DNA of 64,000 nt from Synechococcus sp. UW105 (GTDB lineage: Bacteria > Cyanobacteriota > Cyanobacteriia > PCC-6307 > Cyanobiaceae), in assembly GCF_900473935.1 (NCBI RefSeq), contig NZ_UCNN01000030.1, positions 62,001 to 126,000 on the forward strand, written 5' to 3'. How positions within the stretch are numbered: position 1 is the first letter of the stretch; each line of letters begins with the position of its first letter. Below the pieces are notes generated by a model, which made no database searches, was not told the origin of the DNA, and saw nothing but the letters and a program-made list of their open reading frames with translations. Below, piece by piece: positions 24,723-34,800 of the stretch. A program made the position numbers and the translations under genes.

Positions 24723-25744
24723 AAGTATTGATCTAATGAGCCAATATCGATTGCTTTTAGATTTTTCATTCCTTGGTTTTCAGGATGTTACTGTGATGGG
24801 CGAATAGGCCTAAGGTTTTCTTTCGGTAATTGCTAAAAGCCAATCGCTTATTGTGGATTGTTTAGCCTTCTTCCTTTCGTTAAAACTGCATTTGCCGGGT
24901 TCTTGTAATCATGTAAGTTCCAGTAGCCTCACTTGCCTGGCCATGCGCTCAAAGGCTTTGGTGAATAAATGCCTTCTTCATTCAACTCGTTGATTTCAAT
25001 ATTGTCCGCCAGCCTTGTTCGCTTCCTGTAAGGCTTTCGTCTGCTTACCTGCAGCAATCAGTTATGGTGAGCACTTCTATCTCGTATTGATTTGGGCCCG
25101 CTTGCTTTTGTGCCTAGTATTCGTTTCTGGTGTGTCTTGTATATCTATTCTGTGCTATCCATGAGAAATTTTACTGCCCTTGGATCGACCTATGGATCGT
25201 CTGTGTTGATGAACTAGTGGTTTGTGTAACCTCAGCGATGATTCCTCTCTTGCCTTAACCCAGGAAGTTCTTGCTCAAACTTACTCTTGCTTTGGCTCAC
25301 AGGATATAGTGTGACTTGGCTTTGATTTCTGCCTGTTAGTAAAGGGCCAGTTCGAATGAATTTTGCTTGTTTATATCCTGTATGTTTGCTGGATGATGCT
25401 GTCTGTATCGACTGTCGGGATTTGCCACCCTTAAACGAAACTCTCTATCAAGAGGCCGTCAGCTTGCCTTGCATGAGATCCATAGAATTCACCAATGCCT
25501 AACAAGATTGAGCGGAAGCTTGACCAAGCCCATACTGTCCTTCCTGTTGAAGCCACTTCTCCTCTTTGGATCCAAAAATCACGAACATCTAGCCTGTAAA
25601 GATCGTGCTCACCCCTCTCTCGATCGCTACATCTGGAACTCGTCTATGGCCTCAGATGACCTACCTCTGCTTAGATTATTGGCAGATTGATGCCAACGGC
25701 TCAATCCCTACTTAGCGTACAAGCACGTACACGCATCGTTTCCC
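24723..25744. other. Long leader gap upstream of lanM
   Basis: About 1 kb of AT-rich sequence without a convincing gene. A minus frame near 24942-25060 reads RLADNIEINELNEEGIYSP and ends PLSAWPGK, possibly a remnant. The frame of lanM itself is open from 25397 to 25687 (97 codons, no ATG until near its end), closed by TGA at 25688. ATG 25690 starts a 21-codon frame that ends at the lanM TTG. The lanM promoter is presumably here. Confidence 0.4.
25356..25502 (+). CDS. Possible 48-residue cysteine-rich ORF upstream of lanM
   Basis: Frame MNFACLYPVCLLDDAVCIDC, RDLPPLNETLYQEAVSLPC, then MRSIEFTNA and TAA. Five Cys in 48 residues and an AAAGGG ribosome site about 9 bases before ATG make it noticeable, and it lies between the precursors and lanM. 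It has no Nif11 or double-glycine leader. Chance is a real possibility in so short a frame. Confidence 0.2.
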   Translation: MNFACLYPVCLLDDAVCIDCRDLPPLNETLYQEAVSLPCMRSIEFTNA

Positions 25745-28700
25745 TTGAAAAATAACTGGCAGCACCAGTGGGTAGAAGCGATTGTTCCGGATGAACCGCA
25801 TAAGTTCTCTCGTCGTTTGCTCTGGGATTGCTACAGCCAGGAGGACTTCCTTCAGTATCTTCAATCACCAGGTCAAAGCCGAAATACCACTGGCCTGAAC
25901 TGGGAGAGTTGTCTACTTGAGTGTAGGCGTGCACTCAAGAAATCATGGGATCAGTCGCTACTGCCTGTTGGCAGCGACGAAGAGCAACTTGCCTTCGTGG
26001 ATCTTTGGTGGCCTATTCGTTGTCATGCCAAATTAGTGCTGACGAACCGATTGAAATCTCGCCCTGGGTCTGAATATTTTTTACTACAGGTGTTTGATCA
26101 GTTGGCCGATAGCCTGTTGACAAGGCTTTGCAGTCTTGGGGAACAAGTGCTTTGGGAGGAATTCAATTCGGAACGCACTCCAGGAACCATGCTTCTGGCC
26201 CATCTTGGTAGTAGCGGAGACGGTTCCGGCCCTCCTGTGCGGGATCATTACGAACGTTTCATTCACCGTCACCGTAAGGATGGTCTTGAGCATCTGCTGG
26301 AGGAGTTTCCAGAACTTGGTCGGTTTGTTGGCACGGTGGTGATTCTTTGGTTGCAGTCAAGCACTGAAATGCTGGAGCGGATCTGTGATGACCGTGATGT
26401 GCTGGAACGATTGTTCTCGATTCCTATGACTCATTCATTGCTGGCAGTGCAACAAGGTCTAAGCGATCCTCATCGAGGAGGACGCGCTGTAGCAGTTCTC
26501 AGCTTTGGCTCAGAGATGAAGGCAGAGCAAAAGGTTGTGTATAAACCAAAGGATATGGGTGTGGATTCAGCTTATCAATCGTTGTTAACTGATCTTAATC
26601 GTCATAGCATATTAGCTCCGCTTCGCACCCTCACTATCCACAATGCTGATGGATATGGCTACATGGAGTATGTACCACATCTACTTGTCAAGGACGATAT
26701 TGAGATGGAGCGGTTTTACGTTAATGCTGGTCGACTCACTGCTGTTCTGCATCTTCTCGGTTGCACAGATTGCCATCATGAGAATCTGATCGCATGCGGT
26801 GATCAGATATTGCTGATCGATACCGAAACACTGCTTGAGGCTGATGTACCCGATCATGTCAGCGAAACGAAAGAAAATCAGCAAGAGGCACAACAATCGA
26901 CACTTGCAAAGCGATTTCAAAGCTCTGTTCTTCGTTCGGGTTTGATGCCCCAGTGGATGTTTCTCGGCGGCGCAAAGACTGCTGTGGATATCAGTGCTCT
27001 CGGTATGTCTCCAGCCAAGGAAGCCACTTATCTGGCACACGGCTGGCTTGGACTTAACAGCGACGGGATGATGCCTGGGCGTGTCAGCAAAACATCAGAG
27101 ATCCCTACAAGTCTCCCTGTTGGTGTAGGTAGTGATAATCCGTTCAAGCGATTCATCACTCCATTCTGTACAGGGTTTCAAGATCAGAGCGACAGTTTGA
27201 TCAAGATGCGGCATTCGTGGCTTGCCTCCGATGGCCCCCTCGAGCTTTTTGCAGGACTTCGACGACGGATTGTACTGCGCGCCACCAGGGTGTATTTCAC
27301 GATTCAGCGCCAACAACTAGAACCAGCAGCTTTGCGCTCTCCTCTTGTTCAATCCTTGAAAATTGAGCAATTGGCTCGCAGTTTCCTGCTTTCGGAATCC
27401 AAGCCACTCCATTGGCCGGTGTTCTGCGCAGAGAGGGAACAGATGCAGCAGCTCGATATTCCTTTCTTTACTCATGTGATTGATGGTGATTCTTTGGATC
27501 TGAATCAAAGCGGAGAAACGCTTTCTGATTTCATCAAAACAAGCGGCCTGAGTGCCGCCCGTGACCGCCTCTTGAATTTGAATCAGGAGGAGATTTCCTT
27601 TCAGCTTCGTCTGATCCGTGGTGCCTGTACTGCAAAGCAAATGCGTAGGAGCTCTGAAGAGATACTAACTGACGTAACTAGTACTGATGGATTTATTGTG
27701 GATCAGCAAAATAGTGAAATTGAAAGCATCTCAAAGGTTGTAGATAAAATCAATGATCTCGCAATCCATGATGCCAATGGCCAGGTCGAATGGTTGGGAA
27801 TGGATCTGGGAGGCGATGGTGAATCATTCTCGTTTGGTCCTGTAGGACTCTCCCTTTATGGAGGTTCTATTGGTATTGCTTGCTTAATGGAAAGGATGCA
27901 CAGTTCTATCAATACTGGCAACCTTCGTGTCTCAATCCTCAAGCCACTCTCACAACTCCTCGAACAAGCTAACGACGACGAACGACTTCGTTGGTGGCGT
28001 GATCAACCGCTTGGCTTAAGCGGTTGTGGCGGAATCTTGTTGGCCTTGCATGAGCTCAGCCTCCCCAACTGGGTGGACGAGCTTCTCCTCTCAGCTCGTT
28101 CACGTTTCATCGACTCCGATCAGCAATTAGACCTGATTGGTGGCAGCGCCGGCCTCATCGCCCCCTTACTAACGTGCTCTAGCGATCACGCCCTTGCAGT
28201 GGCAACTGAAGCCGGCGATCACCTTTTAGCCACACAAACAGAGCGTGGCTGCTGGGATCAGCCACGCTCGAGGAACCCTGGCTTATTGGGATTCTCCCAT
28301 GGGACTGCTGGTAATGCCGCTGCTCTTGCACAATTGCATCGAGCAACTGGAGAATCACGCTTTTTAAATGGAGCTCAGGCTGCATTGCTCTATGAGAGAG
28401 CTCACTACAATCAGTCAAAAGGAAATTGGCCTGATTTCCGTGAATCTGATCAAGATCTCAATTACATGGTGAGCTGGTGCCATGGAGCCCCAGGTATCGG
28501 CTTAGCCCGTTCATGCTTATGGGGCACCTCCTTATGGGATGACACTTGCCTAGAGGAAATATCAATTGCTACAGCCACCACAACCACTTTTGCTTCTTCG
28601 GGGCAGGCCACCGATCACCTATGTTGCGGCAGCCTTGGACTGATGCTGACACTTGAAGCCCTTACGATGGGGCCTTGGCGTTTGGACGCCTCTGTGGTTG

Positions 28701-28924
28701 ATGATGCACGATTGGCTGCTAATCGCATCAGGAGCGATGCATTGAAGCGGAGTACAGGCAAGGATCTTGAGTTACGTTGTTTCGGAACTCGAGAATCGAC
28801 TCTTCTGCTTCCAGGATTCTTCACAGGCTTGAGTGGCATGGCAATGGCTTTGATGCAGGATCCTGCATCAAAGAAAACAACACTGAATTTACTAACAGGT
28901 GGCCTCTGGTCTTTATCAAGATGA
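25745..28924 (+). CDS. lanM: Class II lanthipeptide synthetase LanM, ProcM-like (CCG type)
   Basis: 1,059 residues from TTG 25745. The N-terminal half is the DUF4135 dehydratase (ATP-dependent phosphorylation and elimination of Ser/Thr): QKVVYKPKDMGVDSAYQSLL and DCHHENLIACGDQILLIDTE carry the kinase-like Lys, His/Asn and Asp. The C-terminal LanC cyclase has GFSHGTAGNAAAL, then zinc ligands Cys912 (SWCHGAPG) and Cys960-Cys961 (CCGSLG). Cys-Cys-Gly instead of Cys-His-Gly marks the ProcM group, which modifies many prochlorosins. The start is weak: no ATG, no ribosome site. Adding one A to the A5 run at 25748-25752 would join it to ATG 25690 and give about 1,078 residues. It converges on the exporter operon. 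Confidence 0.93.
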   Translation: MKNNWQHQWVEAIVPDEPHKFSRRLLWDCYSQEDFLQYLQSPGQSRNTTGLNWESCLLECRRALKKSWDQSLLPVGSDEEQLAFVDLWWPIRCHAKLVLTNRLKSRPGSEYFLLQVFDQLADSLLTRLCSLGEQVLWEEFNSERTPGTMLLAHLGSSGDGSGPPVRDHYERFIHRHRKDGLEHLLEEFPELGRFVGTVVILWLQSSTEMLERICDDRDVLERLFSIPMTHSLLAVQQGLSDPHRGGRAVAVLSFGSEMKAEQKVVYKPKDMGVDSAYQSLLTDLNRHSILAPLRTLTIHNADGYGYMEYVPHLLVKDDIEMERFYVNAGRLTAVLHLLGCTDCHHENLIACGDQILLIDTETLLEADVPDHVSETKENQQEAQQSTLAKRFQSSVLRSGLMPQWMFLGGAKTAVDISALGMSPAKEATYLAHGWLGLNSDGMMPGRVSKTSEIPTSLPVGVGSDNPFKRFITPFCTGFQDQSDSLIKMRHSWLASDGPLELFAGLRRRIVLRATRVYFTIQRQQLEPAALRSPLVQSLKIEQLARSFLLSESKPLHWPVFCAEREQMQQLDIPFFTHVIDGDSLDLNQSGETLSDFIKTSGLSAARDRLLNLNQEEISFQLRLIRGACTAKQMRRSSEEILTDVTSTDGFIVDQQNSEIESISKVVDKINDLAIHDANGQVEWLGMDLGGDGESFSFGPVGLSLYGGSIGIACLMERMHSSINTGNLRVSILKPLSQLLEQANDDERLRWWRDQPLGLSGCGGILLALHELSLPNWVDELLLSARSRFIDSDQQLDLIGGSAGLIAPLLTCSSDHALAVATEAGDHLLATQTERGCWDQPRSRNPGLLGFSHGTAGNAAALAQLHRATGESRFLNGAQAALLYERAHYNQSKGNWPDFRESDQDLNYMVSWCHGAPGIGLARSCLWGTSLWDDTCLEEISIATATTTTFASSGQATDHLCCGSLGLMLTLEALTMGPWRLDASVVDDARLAANRIRSDALKRSTGKDLELRCFGTRESTLLLPGFFTGLSGMAMALMQDPASKKTTLNLLTGGLWSLSR

Positions 28925-28985
28925 AGTGAATTTGCCTATGAATAGTCCGGCTTCTTGTCACAACTTCGTAAAAGGACTGATCAAG

Positions 28986-31151
28986 CTAATGGCTATTTAA
29001 CATTCTCATTAAATAACCGTGAGATTTGAGTTCATTCCAGCTACCTGTTTCGGCTTGTTTTCCTTTTTCGAGAACTACAATCTGATCAGCTCCTTGAATC
29101 GTGGAAAGCCTGTGGGCGATGCTAATGCGAGTAATCCCTAGGCCATTAATGACCTCGGTGATATGTTGCTGTGAGCGATTATCAAGCGCACTTGTCGCTT
29201 CATCCAGAATGAGTACTTTTGGATTAGTGATCAGCGCCCGCGCGATGGCAATTCGCTGAACCTGTCCACCTGAGATGTTCCCACCTGAGTCACTCAACAA
29301 TGTCTCTAATTGCATAGGCATGGATCGAATTTCGTCGGCAACAGCAGCACGTTCTAAAGCATCCCATATCTGCTCTTCTGTGTAATTGATACCTCCGCAG
29401 ATTACGTCATAGATTGAACCTGCATTCAATCTTGCTGTCTGCATGACCACACCGAGTTGACGGCGATATGAACGAATGGCGAGTTGAGGTAGTGGTATTC
29501 CATCGACAAGTACTTCTCCGGCCATCGGCAGGATAAATCCGAGTAACATTCGTACCAAGGTTGTTTTTCCGCAACCACTAGCACCTGTGATTGCGGTATG
29601 TTTCCCATCAGGAATCAGAAATGATAGGTCTTTAAATAAAGGTTCAGCACTTCCTGGAAACTCATATCCAAGATGCTGAAGGCGAAATTCGCCTTTCAAT
29701 CGATGATGAAGAGCATCTGGCCGATACCCTTCCTCAACATCCGCATACATCACTGGTTCAGCCCTTTTCCAAAGTACAGCTGCCTTGCCTGCTGTATTTG
29801 CAATTAGGTTGGCTGCATTTGTAATCGAACCATTGAAACTATTGAATGCGGCATTAAATGCTATGAAAGCAATGATTTGTTGATTCAGATCAACAGCTCC
29901 AGAAGAAGACAGGATGCGATAGGCAACTACAGAAAAAAGAAATAAAGATGCTAAGGGCGAGACAAGTGTGCCATATTGCTCAATAGCGTCATTGTAAATA
30001 TTATTGCGTAGCTGTAACAGGGCATATCGATTGATCTCGCGCAACCAGCGAAGTAGCAAAAATGGCTCAGCTCCAGCGCTTCGGATTTGTGGCATTCCCA
30101 TTACGGACTGTAGGGAAAAGTTCGTTATTTCAGCGCCACTTTCAAGCAGAGGCAGCTGCAAAACAATTGAACGCCATGTAAGAAAAAGTACGCAGATTGT
30201 AGCGATTAGAGTGAAGCCGCAGGCCCAGATTGCTAGCTCGCGGTCATAGGCAAACATTAGCACAAAATAACTGACGGAAAAAAGAGTAGATAGCAAAGTT
30301 GTAAGAACTCCAGTTCCTAGTATTTGGCGTAGTTCGCTAACTGAGCTAACTCTGGATGCAAGGTCGCCAGTCGTGTATCGACTAATGAAACTCATTGGTA
30401 GTCTCATTAAACGATCCCAAACTGCAGATTGAAGTCGCAGATCTGCAACGCTCTCCAATCGCAGCATCATTAAATTTTGCAGAAACGATGCTGTTACAGA
30501 TCCAATCACAATTAGACCAACAACTATCATCCCTTCTACTAGCAATTGCTGGTCATTCTGAGGAAGTATATCCGACACCAACGTTTTTGTTAGCATTGGG
30601 ATTGATAGGTTGAACAGCATCACCACGGCAGACGTAATGACTAGTGCTGCAATCGGTATCAGTTCAGGAGAAAACGCAAATTTTAGTACTGATATTGGGC
30701 CCGTTACAACAGCAGGAAGTGAGGGATAGATTTCATAAGCATCATCCATAAGGATGATGCTTTGATCTGCATGTTTATGCTCCTGACGAAACGCACTATA
30801 TAACCAGTTCTCACCCCTATACCGGTACAAAGCTTGAGGCTCTCCATTCTTGGAGTCAAAAACGATCATTAATGGAAATTCATTGTCATTCGTTGGATCT
30901 AAGTCCCAGTGCTTCGTTGTCAGATCTCGGGGGGCTGAAATACGGCGATGGTGAATGTCGTTATGATCAAGTAGTTGCACAATATCGGCACCGGGCAGAT
31001 ATTCGAGGTGCTGATCACGTCGGCCCAAAGTAGCCATGCAGAAACCTAACAGTCTCAATTCGGGGTATTGATCGTGCTCAGCCTCTGCGCTGAAGAGAAG
31101 TTCCTCCTCTAGCAATCGAGCCGCAATGAGTGCTTGACGGGAGGTGCTCAT
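28986..31151 (-). CDS. NHLM-type bacteriocin exporter, ABC permease/ATPase without C39 peptidase
   Basis: About 721 residues, last gene of the export operon, starting at ATG 31151 within an ATGA overlap. An N-terminal non-peptidase domain (about 1-150) is followed by a six-helix exporter domain (LIPIAALVITSAVVMLF onward) and a nucleotide-binding domain with ITGASGCGKTTLVRML, signature ISGGQVQRIAIARAL and Walker B VLILDEATSALD. It matches the second ABC protein of NHLM/Nif11 peptide secretion systems, which probably pairs with the peptidase-bearing one. Composition is AT-richer than flanking chromosome genes. Confidence 0.88.
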   Translation of the reverse strand: MSTSRQALIAARLLEEELLFSAEAEHDQYPELRLLGFCMATLGRRDQHLEYLPGADIVQLLDHNDIHHRRISAPRDLTTKHWDLDPTNDNEFPLMIVFDSKNGEPQALYRYRGENWLYSAFRQEHKHADQSIILMDDAYEIYPSLPAVVTGPISVLKFAFSPELIPIAALVITSAVVMLFNLSIPMLTKTLVSDILPQNDQQLLVEGMIVVGLIVIGSVTASFLQNLMMLRLESVADLRLQSAVWDRLMRLPMSFISRYTTGDLASRVSSVSELRQILGTGVLTTLLSTLFSVSYFVLMFAYDRELAIWACGFTLIATICVLFLTWRSIVLQLPLLESGAEITNFSLQSVMGMPQIRSAGAEPFLLLRWLREINRYALLQLRNNIYNDAIEQYGTLVSPLASLFLFSVVAYRILSSSGAVDLNQQIIAFIAFNAAFNSFNGSITNAANLIANTAGKAAVLWKRAEPVMYADVEEGYRPDALHHRLKGEFRLQHLGYEFPGSAEPLFKDLSFLIPDGKHTAITGASGCGKTTLVRMLLGFILPMAGEVLVDGIPLPQLAIRSYRRQLGVVMQTARLNAGSIYDVICGGINYTEEQIWDALERAAVADEIRSMPMQLETLLSDSGGNISGGQVQRIAIARALITNPKVLILDEATSALDNRSQQHITEVINGLGITRISIAHRLSTIQGADQIVVLEKGKQAETGSWNELKSHGYLMRMLNSH

Positions 31152-33391
31152 GACCATACCTCTCTTGGAGCAGACTCTGACTGCTCGTTATCGACAAGAT
31201 TTTTAAATGCTCCAGGTTTCTGCATAAGTTCATTGGGGGAACCTTGCTCCACTACAGAGCCGTTTTGCATCACAAGAACATAGTCACTGCGTAGTGCAGC
31301 ATCAAGGCGATGTGCAACATTGACTACAGTGATGCCACGTTTCTTGAGTGCATCCAGAACTCTTGACTGCGTTGCATTATCAAGTGCACTGGTTGCCTCA
31401 TCAAATAGAAGGATCGTGGGCTTTCTTACTAAAGCACGACAAATTTCTAGTCTCTGGCGCTCTCCACCGCTAAGGTCACTACCATTATCATGAAGCTCAC
31501 GTTGAAATGATTCTGGGTGATCATTGATTGTGCCTAGAATTTGTGCATCATTTGCCGCCTCCTCAAGATCACCAAGCGTGTATCCAGGCCGCCAGAGCGT
31601 GATGTTGTCATGAACACTTGCATTAAACACGAAAACTTGTTGAGGGACATAGGCAAGGCTCTTTCGCATCACACCATCGCCATGTGATACCCAAGGCGCT
31701 CCGTCATAAAGAATCTCACCTGATGAAGGCTGATAGAGGCCTGCAAGAATGCGGACTAGTGTTGTTTTTCCTGATCCACTTCCGCCAACAATCGCCAATT
31801 GTGAGCCTGCGGGTACGACAAGATCTAATCCTTGGATGAAAGGGTTTGAGATTGCATCGAAGGCGAACGATAGGTTACGAAGTTCGATCGAGCCATCTAG
31901 ACGCCGATCAATAGGATCTGATTCTGGCTGTGAGGATTCCAAGCTAGGATTCACCTCAGGATCTTCTTTGAGCTGAAAGGCCCGTACAAGAGGATCGTTC
32001 TCGTTTTTACGCAGATCTTCTAACCTGCCTAGATCACCTATCACTCTTTGAAGTACTGAATTGATCTGTGGAAGTGATGCTATAGGAGCAGTCAGTTGTC
32101 CTTGTAAAAATTGAAAAGCAACAAGAGTTCCCAGTGAAATTTTTCCGGCAATAATTAGAAATCCTCCGACAGTAAGTACTAATCCGCTAAGAAGGAATGT
32201 GCTGCCACTGGCTGCAATCGAGGACAATGCCATTTGAGCCCCAAGTTTTTGGTTCTGCATCACTACATTTCCAAAACTGCCTTGCCATTGACTGAGAAAT
32301 TCAAATTCAAGTCCAGAAGCCTTTAATGTTTCAATATTATTGACACCCTGTAATCCCTTGCCTTGGGCTTTCCCTTGTTCGATCGCAAGTTTGCGGTTAG
32401 CGTCATAACGTCTTTCGGTCAACCACCAGTTCAGTGCTAAATTTGAGATCATTACTACTAATACAAGTAACGCCAGCCAAACAGAAACAAGAACTGAAAT
32501 CATCAGGACAAGTAGGCCGATCCAAAGACTCACCGCAAAACGTAGAAGTTGCGCTACGACAACCTGTGTCATTTCCATCCCTAGAAGCATCCGACTCGCT
32601 ATTTCGCCCTGAAAACGAGCCTGATAGAAGCCATAGGTAACCTGAAAAAGTTTACGGAATAGATCTGCTGTCAGCTTCTTTGAAAGAAGTAATTCCATTC
32701 TTCTCAGAAGAACGAACTGTACACTTAGTAATGCGATCCATGACAATACTGTAAGAAGTAATAGCCAGATAATTGGAATGCCGAAATAAAGCCGTTGGTT
32801 CTGGAGAAAACTGTCTATAAATGTTGAAGTTAATCCAGCCACTAGTAAGGCGATCACACCCTGACCAGTGGCGATTATTATTAACTGAAGTAACGCCACT
32901 CTGTACGGCTTTAACGTGGCAAACAAACCCCATAAAGGTGAATGTTCCTTACCCCCAGGAGTGAATTCAGGGCCAGGTTCGAATTCGAGCACTACGCCTG
33001 TGAAATTGTCAAGAAACTCCTCCATCAACACCCGTACTCGTCCTTGTCCAGGATCACTCAGAAAAACATGCTCCCCTTCAAAGCCTTCTACAACGAGGAA
33101 ATGATTGAAACCCCAGAAGACAACACAGGGGAAAAGACCGTCCGATCGTAGTTGTTCACCTGAGCAGCGATAAGCCCTTGTCTTCAGACCATATCCCCTT
33201 GCAGCGATGAGGACTTGTTTGGCATTGGATCCATCACGATTGACTCCACATGCCGACCTCAATTCACTGAGATCGACGATTCGGCCAAAGTAGCCAAGGA
33301 TTGTCCCCAAGGACGCTGCACCGCACTCCGCCGCCTCGTACTGCAAACGCGTGCGTGCTTTGACACGCCGGCGTTGAAGCTGGCTAGTCAT
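31148..33391 (-). CDS. Peptidase-containing ABC exporter (C39, NHLM bacteriocin system)
   Basis: 747 residues. The C39 domain (about 1-140) has the catalytic Cys23 in LQYEAAECGAASLGTIL, His in FNHFLVVEGF and Asp in FLSDPGQGRV. Then a six-helix membrane domain and an ATPase with IVGGSGSGKTTLVRIL, LSGGERQRLEICRAL and LLFDEATSALD. PCAT proteins cut leaders after double glycine and export the core; sites VAGG, IAGG and VAGG occur in three nearby precursors. It is coupled by ATGA to HlyD upstream and the second ABC gene downstream. Confidence 0.93.
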   Translation of the reverse strand: MTSQLQRRRVKARTRLQYEAAECGAASLGTILGYFGRIVDLSELRSACGVNRDGSNAKQVLIAARGYGLKTRAYRCSGEQLRSDGLFPCVVFWGFNHFLVVEGFEGEHVFLSDPGQGRVRVLMEEFLDNFTGVVLEFEPGPEFTPGGKEHSPLWGLFATLKPYRVALLQLIIIATGQGVIALLVAGLTSTFIDSFLQNQRLYFGIPIIWLLLLTVLSWIALLSVQFVLLRRMELLLSKKLTADLFRKLFQVTYGFYQARFQGEIASRMLLGMEMTQVVVAQLLRFAVSLWIGLLVLMISVLVSVWLALLVLVVMISNLALNWWLTERRYDANRKLAIEQGKAQGKGLQGVNNIETLKASGLEFEFLSQWQGSFGNVVMQNQKLGAQMALSSIAASGSTFLLSGLVLTVGGFLIIAGKISLGTLVAFQFLQGQLTAPIASLPQINSVLQRVIGDLGRLEDLRKNENDPLVRAFQLKEDPEVNPSLESSQPESDPIDRRLDGSIELRNLSFAFDAISNPFIQGLDLVVPAGSQLAIVGGSGSGKTTLVRILAGLYQPSSGEILYDGAPWVSHGDGVMRKSLAYVPQQVFVFNASVHDNITLWRPGYTLGDLEEAANDAQILGTINDHPESFQRELHDNGSDLSGGERQRLEICRALVRKPTILLFDEATSALDNATQSRVLDALKKRGITVVNVAHRLDAALRSDYVLVMQNGSVVEQGSPNELMQKPGAFKNLVDNEQSESAPREVWS

Positions 33392-34800
33392 GGCATGTTT
33401 CCTTTGATTCGAGTCTCTCCGTTAGGGGGAGAAGCCTCTGGTACATCTGGAGGTGCCATCCCAAAAAAGCTACGGATCGCCGGAAGAACAAGGGCAATCG
33501 GAGCAACGCGACGTGTTGTAATTTCAACGTCTATTCGATCACCAGGCGTGGGAGGGAAGGGAAGGGAGGAGTTCGACGTCCAGACATAACCCCCGCTGTT
33601 TTTAGAGACATTCGCCTCAGACCGCTCCAGAGCAAGGATCGCCAAAGCTGGCGAGGGATGGCGTGAAACAATGGTTTCAGCTAGGGCTTTGACCCCGATT
33701 CTTGCTGATACTTCATCAAGACCACTAGGCAATTTAGCCATCGAAATAACCTCCCCTTTAATTCCTCCAACCTCAGCGCGTTTATATCCCGATGGTGTCG
33801 CCAAAGCGCTCATGCCAGGGAAGACTTGAGCCATTTGCTTGCTACTAAGAAATACTGGTACCATTTGAGGTTGGTCAAGTATATCATCGCTTAACTTCAA
33901 TAGAATCTTGCCTTTGTTGACCGTCTCCCCATTATTTGGAATCACACTAGAGAGATATACATTTCTCGGAGAAAATATTAGTTGTCTGTCGATCACCATG
34001 GCTAATTCATTTCTGAGTTTCCGATAAGCTTGGTCTCTTTCGCTTTCAACCTTAATCAGCTCTGTATCAAGGGTGTGTAGATTTGACTTAATGTTGTCAA
34101 CCTTTGATTGGTTCTGTAAGATCTCTTGCGTCGATACATAACCTTTTTGGGCCAGGCTTTGCATGCCAGATAGATAGGCTGATTGGCTTGCAAGTTCTTC
34201 GCGTAGAATATTTTGCTTCGCATTGATGTTTTGGGTCTGTTGGTCTGTCTTACGTAGAAGGCGATTTAGTTGATCAATCTCGCTGCTAAGTTGTTCCAAT
34301 TCTGCTGATGAGCGTACCCAGATCAATAAACGTCCCTTCTTGACTGGTAAACCCTTAAAAGTTTGCTGTAGATTCTGAGTGAACCGATTTGAGGACGTCA
34401 TCTTTGAAAAATCCCTTGCTGATGACAATACAAATTGGCTCGCTTGAAACACATCGTTGGCAAGCTCAGCCATCTCCTGATCACTAAATATATCTGGGGA
34501 GTGCATAAAACGCCTGGCCTCATCATGCCAAGGTTCGTTGAGCTTGTTAAACATGTAAAAGGCTTCGCCATCAGTCGCACTGAGGCTGGAGTTGATCGTA
34601 CTTACAGGAAGCAATATCCCAGTTCCTTTGACGCTGACTGGAATTCGTGCGAAAGTGGCCCAAAGGGCTCCACATATCGCAATTAAAGAGCCAAGGCCTA
34701 AGGTGGCACGCAACGGAGGTGTTAATAAAGTAACTGGACCATTGCGATCGCCAGCACGGTGACGGTTTTTAAGCGCACGTTCGTTAAAAAGGTTAGTCAT
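33388..34800 (-). CDS. HlyD-family periplasmic adaptor of the peptide exporter
   Basis: 470 residues. One membrane helix near 31-52 (TLGLGSLIAICGALWATFARIPVSVKG) is followed by a short barrel segment, a long coiled-coil hairpin (about 165-265, SSAELEQLSSEIDQLNRLLRKTDQQ onward), lipoyl and beta-barrel parts (PNNGETVNKGKILLKLSDD) and a C-terminal RIDVEITTRRVAPIALVLP. It should bridge the inner-membrane ABC protein and TolC. ATGA overlaps on both sides place it in the four-gene operon. Confidence 0.9.
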   Translation of the reverse strand: MTNLFNERALKNRHRAGDRNGPVTLLTPPLRATLGLGSLIAICGALWATFARIPVSVKGTGILLPVSTINSSLSATDGEAFYMFNKLNEPWHDEARRFMHSPDIFSDQEMAELANDVFQASQFVLSSARDFSKMTSSNRFTQNLQQTFKGLPVKKGRLLIWVRSSAELEQLSSEIDQLNRLLRKTDQQTQNINAKQNILREELASQSAYLSGMQSLAQKGYVSTQEILQNQSKVDNIKSNLHTLDTELIKVESERDQAYRKLRNELAMVIDRQLIFSPRNVYLSSVIPNNGETVNKGKILLKLSDDILDQPQMVPVFLSSKQMAQVFPGMSALATPSGYKRAEVGGIKGEVISMAKLPSGLDEVSARIGVKALAETIVSRHPSPALAILALERSEANVSKNSGGYVWTSNSSLPFPPTPGDRIDVEITTRRVAPIALVLPAIRSFFGMAPPDVPEASPPNGETRIKGNMP

